NCBI RefSeq assembly: GCF_024699965.1 | Contig: NZ_JAJOMZ010000004.1 | Span: forward strand, 2,106,001 to 2,170,000 | Direction: 5' to 3' | From: Flavobacterium sp. J372 | GTDB lineage: Bacteria > Bacteroidota > Bacteroidia > Flavobacteriales > Flavobacteriaceae | DNA: 64,000 bases | Shown here: in pieces, positions 30,996 through 39,839 of the stretch | Layout of the letters: every line of letters starts with the position of its first letter | Numbering within the stretch: position 1 is the stretch's first letter | Made by a program: the position numbers and the translations under genes | The notes under the pieces: generated by a model | The model's database searches: none | What the model was told of the DNA's origin: nothing | Seen by the model: the letters and a program-made list of their open reading frames with translations, nothing else

Positions 30996-31079
30996 CTTCA
31001 GTGTAAATCTAAACCTCTGTGTCGCTCTGTGTGTTCTTTGTTAACCTCTGTGAAAAAATTATGTAACTCACAATCTTTA

Positions 31080-31535
31080 TCACTCTCCCCTCCCCGCTGC
31101 TTCAAAAGCTGCACGGTCAATTTTGGGTGAATAATCTTTAGTGCCGTCTACCAAATTACGGATGAGCACAAATGTACCAATACCTGCCATGGCTGCGCCA
31201 ACAGCTGCATCACCGCGATTGCATTGGTTATCGTAATAGTTCCAGATTGGGTCGGGCAATGCATTGGGAATATTCTGAGTGCCGTTGCTATAAAATCGGT
31301 CATCTGAGCTTACATATATTTCACGGCTTTTAAAAGCCATGGTATCAAACGTATATTGCTCACGCCCGAAAATCTTAAAGTAATTTGTTGAATAATAGGA
31401 CAGGTTCGCCGAAGGTAATGATACTTGTACAGAAAAAGAATTTTCTTTCAGCGCAGTTGATAAATTTGGGCTTATATCTTGCGCAAATCCACAAACCCCT
31501 GTAAACATCAAAAAGGTATAGAGTACATTTTTCAT
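31080..31535 (-). CDS. Secreted hypothetical protein
   Basis: 151 residues with a signal peptide (MKNVLYTFLMFTGVCGFAQ) and a mature part rich in serine, tyrosine and asparagine. One moderately hydrophobic, glycine- and alanine-rich stretch (AAVGAAMAGIGTFVLIRNLV) near the C terminus could be a membrane helix. No family recognised. It lies downstream of gdhA but a terminator separates them, so it probably has its own promoter. Confidence 0.6.
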   Translation of the reverse strand: MKNVLYTFLMFTGVCGFAQDISPNLSTALKENSFSVQVSLPSANLSYYSTNYFKIFGREQYTFDTMAFKSREIYVSSDDRFYSNGTQNIPNALPDPIWNYYDNQCNRGDAAVGAAMAGIGTFVLIRNLVDGTKDYSPKIDRAAFEAAGRGE

Positions 31536-31571
31536 AAGTGGCTGATTTGATGGTTACTCAAATATAATAAA

Positions 31572-31602
31572 AAAGGCGCTCGTAATGAGCGCCTTTAAAA
31601 AT
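31572..31602 (-). terminator. Terminator of gdhA
   Basis: A 10-bp stem AAAGGCGCTC / GAGCGCCTTT with a 5-base loop; on the minus strand a T run follows. Confidence 0.8.
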
Positions 31603-31616
31603 AACTTATATATCCA

Positions 31617-32891
31617 TTAAGGGAAAATACCCCTTTGTTTGTAAGCCAGTTCTATGCGTGTAAGGGCTACAATGTAAGCGGCAGTCCTCCAGTCAGTCTT
31701 GTACTGTACCGAAGCGCTTATAACTTTGCTGAAAGCTTCTTCAAGCTTTTTACGAAGCTTGATAATCACATCATCCATGTTCCATATCTCACCGTTACGG
31801 TTCTGAAGCCATTCGAAGTAGCTGCCAATAACACCGCCAGAGTTACAAAGAATATCAGGGATTATATCAATGCCGTTCTTAAGCAGTATTGTTTCACCTT
31901 CAGTATCGGTAGGGCCATTGGCGCCTTCAGCTATAACCTGTGCTTTTATGGTAGCAGCATTTTCCTCAGTAATCTGGTTGCCAAGTGCAGCAGGTATCAC
32001 GATATCACAGTCAATCCCGAAGAACTCTTCAGAAGCATAGTCCTGAGAGTTTTTGAAACCTGTGATAGTAGCATTATCAGCCTGGAAACGAAGCAATGCT
32101 TCAGGGTCTATACCTTCAGGGTTATAGATAGTTCCAGTAGCATCTTGTACGCCTACCAGTATAGCGCCATTCTTGTTCATAAAGTGTGCCGCCCAATAGC
32201 CTACGTTACCAAAGCCCTGCACTATATAGCGTTTGCCTTCAAGGCTTGTGCCGCGAAGTTTAGCCCATGCCTCAAGTGTAACCACAACGCCAAAGCCCGT
32301 GGCACGGTCACGCCCTTCAAGCCCGCCGCTGCCTACCGGCTTACCGGTAACAACATGCTGGTTTTTAGAACGTTCAGACGGAGATTTTGTCGACATATAC
32401 GTATCGGCAATCCATGCCATCATCTGTGCATTTGTATTCACGTCCGGGGCAGGGATATCATGCTCAGGGCCGATGTTGTCTCCAAGAGCAAAAGTGAAGC
32501 GGCGTGTTATACGCTCCAGCTCACCCTGCGAGTATTTTTTAGGGTCAATTTGTATACCGCCTTTACCACCGCCATAAGGCAGCCCTGCAAGCGATGTTTT
32601 CCATGTCATCCAGGTAGCCAGTGCGCGTGCAGCATCAATGTCTACAGTTGGGTGGTAGCGCAGGCCGCCTTTGTACGGGCCAAGCGCGTTATTATGCTGT
32701 ACGCGGTAGCCGGTAAACACTTCTACCTGGCCATTGTCCATCTTCACCGGGAAGTGTACAACAATTTCATTATTAGTAATTGAAAGAATTTTTTTAACGC
32801 TTTCATCAAGGCCCATAACGTAAGCAGCTTTCTCAAACTGGTTTTTTACGTTTTCATACATGCCCAGGCGGGGCTTTGTCGCTGTTGCCAT
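31617..32891 (-). CDS. gdhA: Glu/Leu/Phe/Val family dehydrogenase (glutamate dehydrogenase)
   Basis: 424 residues. The substrate domain has GYRVQHNNALGPYKGGLRYHPTVD and LPYGGGKGGIQIDPK, where the second lysine is catalytic. The Rossmann domain starts at GKRYIVQGFGNVGYWAAHF (GxGxxG) and includes VIAEGANGPTDTE. This is the hexameric short form interconverting glutamate and 2-oxoglutarate. The upstream 295-base gap on the high side holds its promoter region and nothing else clear. Confidence 0.92.
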   Translation of the reverse strand: MATATKPRLGMYENVKNQFEKAAYVMGLDESVKKILSITNNEIVVHFPVKMDNGQVEVFTGYRVQHNNALGPYKGGLRYHPTVDIDAARALATWMTWKTSLAGLPYGGGKGGIQIDPKKYSQGELERITRRFTFALGDNIGPEHDIPAPDVNTNAQMMAWIADTYMSTKSPSERSKNQHVVTGKPVGSGGLEGRDRATGFGVVVTLEAWAKLRGTSLEGKRYIVQGFGNVGYWAAHFMNKNGAILVGVQDATGTIYNPEGIDPEALLRFQADNATITGFKNSQDYASEEFFGIDCDIVIPAALGNQITEENAATIKAQVIAEGANGPTDTEGETILLKNGIDIIPDILCNSGGVIGSYFEWLQNRNGEIWNMDDVIIKLRKKLEEAFSKVISASVQYKTDWRTAAYIVALTRIELAYKQRGIFP

Positions 32892-33186
32892 TGCTATTTA
32901 ATTTACAACCTGTTATTTAATATTAAGCGCTCATTTAAAAAAAGCGTACAAATATATGTTGTTGCCGTTAAATGCTGAAACCTTTTCATTAATAATTTCT
33001 TAGAAATTTCAAGTTAAAATAACCTATACGGCAAAATAAGAACATCAAAAGGCATACCGAATTGCATATGTGATAATTTTAATAAATCAACATCTATGTA
33101 ATCATCTAATAGTCAGTCTTATAAATTGTGGTGTAACTAAAACGTTTTTTCTTGCAAAATTCTCTGTTGCTAAATATATTATCTTA

Positions 33187-33996
33187 GTGGCAAAACTATC
33201 AGATTTGGAAGCAGTTTTAGGCTATATAGGCGCATTTATAATCGGACTAATTCTCGGGCTCATGGGCGGCGGCGGCTCTATACTTACCGTGCCCCTGCTT
33301 GTTTACGCATTGGGTGTATCACCTGTTATTGCAACCGCCTACTCACTATTTATTGTAGGAACAACATCTGCTTTTGGCGCTGCGCAGAATTATTATAAAG
33401 ACAATTTAGCTGTAAAAACAGGCCTGATGATTGCTTTGCCATCATTTATTGCAGTATATCTTACACGAAGATACATTGTTCCTGCCCTTCCCGAAATATT
33501 GACCTATGTTGGCAGTGAACCTGTGTACCGCGACCCGTTTATCATGGTGCTTTTTGCCCTGATAATGACAGGTGCTGCAATATCACTTATTTTTAAGAAA
33601 AGTGATGAATCTGCATCTGTAAAAAAATTAAGCTACATTTATGTATTGCCTTTAGTCATACTTATTGGTGCAATAATGGGGCTCGTAGGCTCCGGCGGAG
33701 GCTTTATGTTTATACCCATGCTTGTTTTCTTTGGTGGATTGCCTATGAAAAAAGCTGTCGGCACCTCGTTGTTGATAATAGCTCTAAATTCACTTACAGG
33801 CTTTATTGGCGATTTGCAGAACATTAGTATCAACTGGTCTTTTCTCCTGTCCTTTTCTGTGGTCTCAGTTTTTGGTATATTTGCAGGAAGCTACCTGCAC
33901 AGGTACATCAATGAAAACCAGCTCAAGCGTGGTTTTGGTTGGTTTATACTGCTAATGGCAGCCTTTATACTGGCAAAAGAATTTATAGGGTTTTAA
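33187..33996 (+). CDS. TauE/SafE family sulfite exporter / permease
   Basis: About 269 residues with seven to eight hydrophobic segments. The two internal repeats have the signatures GLILGLMGGGGSILTVPLLVYALGVSPVIATAYSL and GAIMGLVGSGGGFMFIPMLVFFGGLPMKKAVGTSL, the hallmark of the family. The GTG at 33187 (MAKLSDLEAVLGYIG) is chosen; extension to 33070 adds an unlikely leader. It precedes a persulfide dioxygenase-rhodanese gene by 24 bases, so it probably exports sulfite or thiosulfate made by that enzyme. Confidence 0.87.
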   Translation: MAKLSDLEAVLGYIGAFIIGLILGLMGGGGSILTVPLLVYALGVSPVIATAYSLFIVGTTSAFGAAQNYYKDNLAVKTGLMIALPSFIAVYLTRRYIVPALPEILTYVGSEPVYRDPFIMVLFALIMTGAAISLIFKKSDESASVKKLSYIYVLPLVILIGAIMGLVGSGGGFMFIPMLVFFGGLPMKKAVGTSLLIIALNSLTGFIGDLQNISINWSFLLSFSVVSVFGIFAGSYLHRYINENQLKRGFGWFILLMAAFILAKEFIGF

Positions 33997-34020
33997 CCCA
34001 ACTCACAAAACAAAAACATT

Positions 34021-35427
34021 ATGAAAATAGAACAAATATATACCGGATGTATAGCACAGGCCGCTTATTACCTTGAAAGCAATGGCGAGGCCGCAATCTT
34101 TGATCCTTTACGTGAGGTTCAGCCTTATATTGACAAAGCTGCCAAAGACGGTGCAGAAATTAAATATATTTTTGAAACTCATTTTCATGCCGATTTTGTC
34201 TCGGGACATTTAGACCTTTCACAAAAAACGGGTGCGCAAATTGTTTACGGCCCAACGGCAAAGCCGGGTTTCAGCGCGCATATTGCCACAGACGGCGAAG
34301 AATTCAAAGTCGGGAAGTATACTGTAAGGGCTATCCACACCCCGGGGCACACAATGGAAAGCACCTGTTACCTGCTGATTGATGAAAATAATAATATACA
34401 CGGAATTATAACCGGCGATACATTGTTTATAGGCGATGTAGGAAGGCCTGACCTCGCGCAGGGACTTACCCTAGAACTGACACAGGAAGTGCTTGCAGGC
34501 CATTTATATGATTCGCTGCGTAATAAAATAATGCCGTTGCCGGATGATATTACAGTATATCCAAGCCACGGCGCAGGCAGTGCTTGCGGCAAAAACATGA
34601 GCAAAGAAACGACTGATACATTGGGTAACCAGAAAAAAGTGAATTATGCCCTGCGTGCAGACATGACTAAAGAAGAATTCACCAAAGAACTTCTTGACGG
34701 CCTCGGCGCTCCCCCGGCCTATTTTCCTCAAAACGTGATGCTGAACATAAACGGTTACCAAAGCCTTGATAAAATTATTGAGCGCGGCAGCAGGGCACTT
34801 TCTCCTGAGGAATTTAAACAAAAAGCAGGTGACACAGAAGCTATAATTCTTGATGTTCGCCATGAAGATGATTTTTGTGAAGCACACATACCTGGTTCAA
34901 TATTTATAGGCCTGAACGGAAATTTTGCCCCATGGGTTGGTGCACTTATCATGGATGTTAACCAGCCATTACTGCTTGTAACCCCTGAAGGTAAAGAACA
35001 GGAGGCCATAACCCGCCTGGCCCGCGTTGGGTTTGATAATACATTGGGGTATCTTAAAGGTGGAATTTCAGCCTGGAAAAATGCAGGTTTTGAGACTGAC
35101 AGCCTTGCAAGCATATCGCCGGAAGAATTTGAATCAGCCATAGCCAATGAGGAGCATACAATAATTGATTCACGCAAGCCCGGGGAGTTTTCCGGCGGGC
35201 ATATACTTGAAGCTGTGAATATTCCGCTTGATAATGTAAATGAAAGATTAAATGAAATACCTGACAGGCATTTCTATATTCATTGTGCAGGCGGCTATAG
35301 AAGTGTGATTATGGCCAGCATACTTAAGGGCCGCGGAATACATAACATGACTAACGTACAAAAAGGTTTTGCGGGTATTAAAAACACCAATATACCAACA
35401 ACGCTTAACAGTGCTGCCTGCAGCTAA
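34021..35427 (+). CDS. Persulfide dioxygenase-like MBL protein fused to two rhodanese domains
   Basis: 468 residues in three parts. The metallo-beta-lactamase part (1-250) has the ETHE1-like metal site THFHADFVSGH and HTPGHTMEST, DTLFIGDVGRPDL. Rhodanese 1 (about 255-350) lacks a catalytic cysteine: its loop position reads LLVTPEGKE. Rhodanese 2 (about 360-455) has an active-site loop HCAGGYRS. It would oxidise persulfide to sulfite and move sulfane sulfur, so the upstream TauE gene is a sensible partner. Confidence 0.9.
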   Translation: MKIEQIYTGCIAQAAYYLESNGEAAIFDPLREVQPYIDKAAKDGAEIKYIFETHFHADFVSGHLDLSQKTGAQIVYGPTAKPGFSAHIATDGEEFKVGKYTVRAIHTPGHTMESTCYLLIDENNNIHGIITGDTLFIGDVGRPDLAQGLTLELTQEVLAGHLYDSLRNKIMPLPDDITVYPSHGAGSACGKNMSKETTDTLGNQKKVNYALRADMTKEEFTKELLDGLGAPPAYFPQNVMLNINGYQSLDKIIERGSRALSPEEFKQKAGDTEAIILDVRHEDDFCEAHIPGSIFIGLNGNFAPWVGALIMDVNQPLLLVTPEGKEQEAITRLARVGFDNTLGYLKGGISAWKNAGFETDSLASISPEEFESAIANEEHTIIDSRKPGEFSGGHILEAVNIPLDNVNERLNEIPDRHFYIHCAGGYRSVIMASILKGRGIHNMTNVQKGFAGIKNTNIPTTLNSAACS

Positions 35428-35500
35428 TTATTTCAATCGCAAAATATCTTAATGAAGTAATTTTAGATACATTTGCACCATAACAAATACAGAAAAATAA

Positions 35501-36670
35501 ATGAAAAAGTACATTTTATTTTTTGCTGTAGCAGGCATGATAGTATCATGTAACAAGCTGGCAGAAAATGAGTTTGAAATTACAGGGAAAATTGACAAGT
35601 CACTTGACGGTAAAAATGTAATTCTGGAAAAACAAGGCGGAATGATGGGCTTTGTACCTGTTGATACCGCAAAGGTTGAAAATGGTAAATTTACTTTTAA
35701 AGGTACAGTAACCGACCCCTCTCTACACGTTTTAAATGTTGACGGTATGGTTGGCAAAACAGAGATTATTCTTGAAAACGGCGAGATAGAACTTGATGTT
35801 GACAAAGATTCAATCTTCAAGACAAAGCGTAGCGGTACATTCAACAATGATAAGCTTGATGAGTACTACACCAGCATAAACAAGATGCGCCGTGAAATGA
35901 TGGACTTCCAGAAGAAGAACAAAGATGCAATGATGAAGGCTTATCAGTCTCAGGATACTGTTGCTATGAATAAACTTAACAAGAAGTATCAGGAACTTTC
36001 TAAAAGAATGCAGGATAATGCGATTGATTTTGTTGAAAAAAATCCTAAGGCATATATAAGTGTGCTGCTTATAACACAGATGGTTAGCATGCAGACAAAA
36101 CCGATAACTGAACTTAAGAAATACTACGATAAGCTTGATGCTGACCTGAAGAAAACCAAAGAAGGCAAAGAGCTTGCTGAAATGATTAAAAACAATGGTA
36201 TGCCTGCACCTATGGCACCACAATCTCCGGAGGGCAAAGCGGCTGCACAGCCGGGAAAGCAGGCAGCGGGGTTTAGTGCGCCAAACCCCGACGGAAAAAC
36301 TGTTTCACTTAAAGAAAGCCTTGGTAAAGTAACCATTGTAGACTTTTGGGCATCATGGTGCGGCCCATGCCGTAAAGAGAATCCAAGTGTGTTGGCGCTT
36401 TATAACCGTTACCACAGCAAAGGCCTTAATATCATAGGCGTTTCGCTTGATGATAATAAAGAAAGCTGGAAAAAAGCCATTGCTGCAGATAAGCTTGAAT
36501 GGACACATGTAAGCAATCTTAAAAAATGGGACGAGCCTATTGCCAAGCTATATCGTGTTGAAAGTATACCTGCCACATTTATACTTGATGCAAAAGGTAA
36601 CATAGTTGCTGAAAACCTTCGTGGATCTGACCTTGAAGCTAAAATTAAAGCACTGATTGAGGCCAAATAA
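35501..36670 (+). CDS. TlpA-like disulfide reductase lipoprotein with DUF4369 domain
   Basis: 389 residues. Lipoprotein signal with lipobox VSC (MKKYILFFAVAGMIVSCNK). The DUF4369 domain (about 25-120) starts FEITGKIDKSLDGKNVILEKQ. A helical linker follows, and the thioredoxin domain (about 255-389) has the active site WASWCGPCRKENPSVLALY and the cis-proline VESIPATFILD. Anchored in the envelope, it reduces disulfides. A TACATTTG box at 35468-35475 is the likely -7 promoter element. Confidence 0.9.
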   Translation: MKKYILFFAVAGMIVSCNKLAENEFEITGKIDKSLDGKNVILEKQGGMMGFVPVDTAKVENGKFTFKGTVTDPSLHVLNVDGMVGKTEIILENGEIELDVDKDSIFKTKRSGTFNNDKLDEYYTSINKMRREMMDFQKKNKDAMMKAYQSQDTVAMNKLNKKYQELSKRMQDNAIDFVEKNPKAYISVLLITQMVSMQTKPITELKKYYDKLDADLKKTKEGKELAEMIKNNGMPAPMAPQSPEGKAAAQPGKQAAGFSAPNPDGKTVSLKESLGKVTIVDFWASWCGPCRKENPSVLALYNRYHSKGLNIIGVSLDDNKESWKKAIAADKLEWTHVSNLKKWDEPIAKLYRVESIPATFILDAKGNIVAENLRGSDLEAKIKALIEAK

Positions 36671-36691
36671 TTTCTTTAAATATTTATATTG

Positions 36692-36718
36692 AAGGCTGCC
36701 ATTGAGCAGCCTTTATTC
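36692..36718 (+). terminator. Terminator of the TlpA gene
   Basis: An 8-bp stem AAGGCTGC / GCAGCCTT around a 6-base loop, followed by TTTATTCTT. Confidence 0.7.
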
Positions 36719-36776
36719 TTAAACAGCTTCACTCCCAGCCTATTAAAAAATACTTATTAAAATACCTTACAATATC

Positions 36777-36807
36777 TTTGTTTTACCTGAAAAACAATAT
36801 ATATTTG
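36777..36807 (+). promoter_or_regulatory. Promoter of tRNA-Tyr
   Basis: TTTG at 36777-36780 and TATATTTG at 36800-36807 with a 19-base spacer, ending 13 bases before the tRNA; a good Bacteroidetes promoter. Confidence 0.75.
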
Positions 36808-36820
36808 CAACCGCTTATGA

Positions 36821-36901
36821 GGGGAGATACTCAAGCGGCCAACGAGGACGGACTGTAAATCCGTTGGGAAACCTTCGCAGGTTCGAATCCTGCTCTCCCC
36901 A
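36821..36901 (+). tRNA. tRNA-Tyr (anticodon GTA)
   Basis: An 81-base class II tRNA. Acceptor GGGGAGA pairs with TCTCCCC and the discriminator is A; CCA is not encoded. The anticodon stem is ACGGA/TCCGT with loop CTGTAAA, anticodon GTA at 36855-36857. A long variable arm is followed by T-loop TTCGAAT. It is the insertion site of the element that follows, whose integrase gene begins about 290 bases downstream. Confidence 0.96.
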
Positions 36902-36968
36902 CGAAATGGGTTAAAATACGGAAAAACAAGCTTTTCCAAATTTTTCAAAAACCCTCAAAAAAACGTGT

Positions 36969-37004
36969 AAAACCTGCAAATTCAAGGATTTGCAGGTTTT
37001 TTTT
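36969..37004 (+). terminator. Terminator downstream of tRNA-Tyr
   Basis: A 13-bp perfect stem AAAACCTGCAAAT / ATTTGCAGGTTTT (36969-36981 with 36988-37000), then more T. Confidence 0.85.
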
Positions 37005-37046
37005 ATTTCCTGCACTCTACCAGATTTTTCAAAAGGCAGCAAAAGT

Positions 37047-37093
37047 TTTGTGGCAAAATCGTGGCACATTTGCCCGACAAAAAAAAGTGCCAC
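37047..37093. repeat. GTGGCA repeats and inverted repeat near the left element end
   Basis: GTGGCAAAAT and GTGGCACATT occur as a direct pair near 37050 and 37061, and GTGGCAC (37061-37067) is inverted as GTGCCAC (37087-37093). They sit between the tRNA 3' end and the integrase start, where arm-type integrase or excisionase binding sites are expected. The role is inference. Confidence 0.4.
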
Positions 37094-37194
37094 AGAATTG
37101 CATGTAAAACCCTGTATATCAACCAGTAAAACAGGTTAACGACTTGATTTTGAGACGCTGTATTTCTACATTTATTAATCTAAAAAGTTGAATT

Positions 37195-38505
37195 ATGTTA
37201 GAGAACAGTTTTGGGTTGTCCTTCTTTCTGAAGACACCCCGCAATGCAAGCAATGTCAGGAACATCTACCTTAGGATAACCGTTGACGGCATTCCACGGG
37301 AAACTTCTACCAAAAGGAAGTGGGATGTCAACCGGTGGGATCAGAATTCCGAAAGGGCTGTAGGAAACAAAGAGGATGCAAGGGCATTGAACTTTTTCTT
37401 GGACTCCCTGCTGATGAAAGTAAATGAATGCAAGACAGAGCTTTTTTACAGCGGCAAACCGGTCACCTCTGAAAAGATTATGGATTATATCTTGGGGAGG
37501 ATTACGCCCCGTGTAAAAGTCCTCGAAGAGTTCGAATCCCACAACCGGGAGATGGCTGCACTTATCGGAAAGGGGTACGCCGAAGGTACGCTCGACAGGT
37601 TTAGCATTACCATTAACCACCTAAGGGAATTCCTGCGCATTAAATTCAATCGCGTGGATATGGAATTCGCGGACCTTGATTTGCAGTTTATAAAGGATTT
37701 TGAATTCTATCTGAGGTCGGTAAGGAATTGCAGCAACAACACCACGCTAAAATACCTGGCCAATTTCAAAAAAATTGTGCTTCGTGCAATTGACAAGGAA
37801 ATAATACTGAAGGATCCGTTTAAGAATTTCAAGGGCCGTAAGACAAAAATGATTAAGAAGCCTCTATCAAGCCAGGAGCTATACGCGTTGGAGAATCATT
37901 ACTTTACTACAGACAGGCTTGACGTGGTAAGGGATGTTTTCGTATTCCAATGCTATACTGGCCTCGCTTACATTGATGTTTACCAGCTAAAGAAGACAGA
38001 AATAAAAGAGGGTATTGACGGCAAACCATGGATCATTTCTGCCAGGCAGAAGACCGGCTCAGAAACGAATGTCCCCTTATTGCCTCAGGCGCTAAAGATA
38101 ATTGAGAAGTATAAGGATAACGCGCTATGCCGCCAGCGCGGTACTGTACTACCCGTTTCGTCAAACCAAAAAATGAACGAATACCTTAAGGAAATAGCCA
38201 ACCTGTGCGGTTTTCCCTTTACCCTGAATACGCACATGGCAAGGCGCACCTTCGGTAGCACTGTCACGCTCGCGAACAATGTGCCCATCCATGTAGTAAA
38301 GGAAATGCTGGGCCATGCATCTGTGAAACAGACGGAAGCTTATGCTATTACTGAACAAGCTTCTATAGGAAGGGAAATGGCATTGCTTGACAAAAAGCTT
38401 AATAAAAATGATAACAAGATGTCTAAGGCTGATATTGCCATATTGGGCAAGCTGGAAAAGGAAATCCGTATGATAAAGGAAAAGTATAATATCCACACTG
38501 TATGA
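37195..38505 (+). CDS. Tyrosine recombinase / site-specific integrase of the element
   Basis: 436 residues. An arm-binding N-terminal domain (about 10-95) and SAM-like core-binding domain (110-215) precede the catalytic domain. Catalytic residues visible: K286, H347 and R350 in HMARRTF, H374 in LGHASVKQ and nucleophile Y383. The first conserved arginine is replaced: the box reads FQCYTGLAYIDVYQL (A258), a known feature of IntDOT-like Bacteroidetes integrases. It excises and inserts the element at the adjacent tRNA-Tyr. It is transcribed away from the tRNA and is followed by a strong terminator. Confidence 0.93.
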   Translation: MLENSFGLSFFLKTPRNASNVRNIYLRITVDGIPRETSTKRKWDVNRWDQNSERAVGNKEDARALNFFLDSLLMKVNECKTELFYSGKPVTSEKIMDYILGRITPRVKVLEEFESHNREMAALIGKGYAEGTLDRFSITINHLREFLRIKFNRVDMEFADLDLQFIKDFEFYLRSVRNCSNNTTLKYLANFKKIVLRAIDKEIILKDPFKNFKGRKTKMIKKPLSSQELYALENHYFTTDRLDVVRDVFVFQCYTGLAYIDVYQLKKTEIKEGIDGKPWIISARQKTGSETNVPLLPQALKIIEKYKDNALCRQRGTVLPVSSNQKMNEYLKEIANLCGFPFTLNTHMARRTFGSTVTLANNVPIHVVKEMLGHASVKQTEAYAITEQASIGREMALLDKKLNKNDNKMSKADIAILGKLEKEIRMIKEKYNIHTV

Positions 38506-38512
38506 CCTCACA

Positions 38513-38546
38513 AAAAAAGCAACCTTATTTACAAGGTTGCTTTTTT
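38513..38546. terminator. Bidirectional terminator after the integrase
   Basis: A 14-bp perfect stem AAAAAAGCAACCTT / AAGGTTGCTTTTTT with a 6-base loop, serving convergent genes. Confidence 0.88.
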
Positions 38547-38833
38547 AAATCCAGTTCGCTCCGGACTCCCGGGTGATACGAGGGCCGGTACACAATGTAG
38601 CCCAATTGTTGCAGGCTTTTAAAGTATTTGTGGTATGTAGGCAGCGTAGTGATGTGGGCAAGGCGCATAATCCTGCTCCGGCTGACTTTTACAGCTTCCG
38701 CCCTGCCCTGCTTCAGTGCGAGGAACAGTATTGCCGTTAACAGGCAAAGGTGCCACGCGGTAAGCCTGTTGTCTTTTTCAATCGTTGCGATGAAGCGCAG
38801 AAGTTCATTGGTTGTCATGGTCAGGATTTTCAT
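38525..38833 (-). CDS. Small element-encoded protein with winged-helix-like look
   Basis: About 102 residues: TTNELLRFIATIEKDNRLTAWHLCLLTAILFLALKQGR, then SRSRIMRLAHITTLPTYHKYFKSLQQLGYIVYRPSYHPG. The second half reads like a replication-initiator style winged helix (transcriptional accessory) common beside integrases in Bacteroidetes elements. Its start overlaps the end of the next upstream gene by about 28 bases, so the two are co-translated. The start could also be 38818. Exact function unknown. Confidence 0.65.
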   Translation of the reverse strand: MKILTMTTNELLRFIATIEKDNRLTAWHLCLLTAILFLALKQGRAEAVKVSRSRIMRLAHITTLPTYHKYFKSLQQLGYIVYRPSYHPGVRSELDLKKQPCK

Positions 38834-39092
38834 CAAATAAACGCATAAGGTCCTCTTTACTGTAGTAGTAGGAACCCAACACCTTCTTGAAACGTACTTT
38901 GCCCGTTATCCTCAAATTTTGCAACGTTCCAGCCGATATATCAAGCAGTTTCCTGACTGCCCTGCTTTTCAGCCATTCCGGATCGGCCTTTTCCTTCCTT
39001 TCCCCCTTAGCGCCTTCGATGATCTTGCGGACGGTGCCGATCAGTAACGCGCCGAATTGCTGGAGGTCTTCTTTTGTGATTCCGTTCTCCAT
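38805..39092 (-). CDS. Helix-turn-helix (MerR/excisionase-type) protein
   Basis: 95 residues: after a charged N-terminal half, WLKSRAVRKLLDISAGTLQNLRITGKVRFKKVLGSYYYSKEDLMRLFDE is a winged HTH of the helix_turn_helix_17 / excisionase kind. In these elements such proteins act as recombination directionality factors or local regulators. It lies close to the integrase but on the opposite strand, in a three-gene leftward group. Confidence 0.8.
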   Translation of the reverse strand: MENGITKEDLQQFGALLIGTVRKIIEGAKGERKEKADPEWLKSRAVRKLLDISAGTLQNLRITGKVRFKKVLGSYYYSKEDLMRLFDENPDHDNQ

Positions 39093-39119
39093 AGTCTGAT
39101 TCTTTTATGCTTGCAGTGC

Positions 39120-39395
39120 TTAGTCATTAAAATGTATGGTGCTGGCCCTATTCTTCTTTTTCGAAGGTTTGTAGTTCAGGTACCCATAGTCGCTCAGGTC
39201 GTGCATGCAGCGGCTGTAGGTTCTGAGCGCTGATATCCTGGCAATCTTCATGATTTCATAGCTGAATGCCCTGATGGGATTAGAGCATCCCCTGTCAGCA
39301 CTGTATTGTACCAAAGCGGCAAATATCCCGATGTGGGTTGTGCTGATGCGATGGTCGTCCTGGCTTCGGCCAAGAAAGGCTGACAAGGGATTCAT
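39120..39395 (-). CDS. Small element-encoded hypothetical protein
   Basis: 91 residues: HRISTTHIGIFAALVQYSADRGCSNPIRAFSYEIMKIARISALRTYSRCMHDLSDYGYLNYKPSKKKNRASTIHF. The pattern resembles the winged-helix type of the 38.5 kb gene (RISALRTYSRCMHDLSDYGYLNYKPS against HITTLPTYHKYFKSLQQLGYIVYRPS), so the two are probably distant paralogues. It starts the leftward group after the truncated DUF3945 gene. Function unknown, probably DNA-binding. Confidence 0.65.
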   Translation of the reverse strand: MNPLSAFLGRSQDDHRISTTHIGIFAALVQYSADRGCSNPIRAFSYEIMKIARISALRTYSRCMHDLSDYGYLNYKPSKKKNRASTIHFND

Positions 39396-39398
39396 AGG

Positions 39399-39839
39399 CT
39401 ACATCTTTTGCGTTTTGCGGCGCTGCTTCTTTTCCTGCTGCTCACCCGGTATGTCTTCTTCACCAGCGGACTGCTTCGCTTTTGTATCCTGCTTTTTGGA
39501 GATGTCAGTTTTTTGACCCTGCTCCTGCTCCTTCGCCTGGCGCGTGTCAAGTCGCTTTTGGTTGGCATCGTAAAGGGTAAGCGTCTTGAATTGCGGGGTT
39601 GCCTCGATGTATTGTTTCACTTCCTGGCCATCCTTTACAAAAGTCGCGGACTGTCGGTTGCCTTTTTTAAGGGAATTGATTAGGTCGTCTTTGTGGGAGT
39701 CGTTGCCCAACTCCTTGATGGGATGCTTTGACAGCACGGCTTCGATATCATACCCGTAATTCTCATGGTAATGCTTCTGGCGGAAATTCCCATTGGCATC
39801 AGCATCCTTAAAGTCCAGCTCGACCCCGGCATACCTCAA
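39399..39839 (-). pseudogene. C-terminal fragment of a DUF3945 (DUF4099-type) protein
   Basis: The preserved part reads YAGVELDFKDADANGNFRQKHYHENYGYDI, SHKDDLINSLKKGNRQSATFVKDGQEVKQYIEATPQFKTLTLYDANQKRL and a lysine/glutamine-rich tail, typical of the C-terminal end of DUF3945 proteins encoded in Bacteroidetes conjugative elements. The N-terminal several hundred residues are missing: before about 39,840 the coding strand becomes antisense MobC. No start codon belongs to the family part. See the junction finding. Confidence 0.8.

Noticed and set aside
31635..32783. A 382-residue plus-strand frame
   Set aside because: It is antisense to gdhA, cysteine- and phenylalanine-rich, with no motif; a mirror of the real gene.
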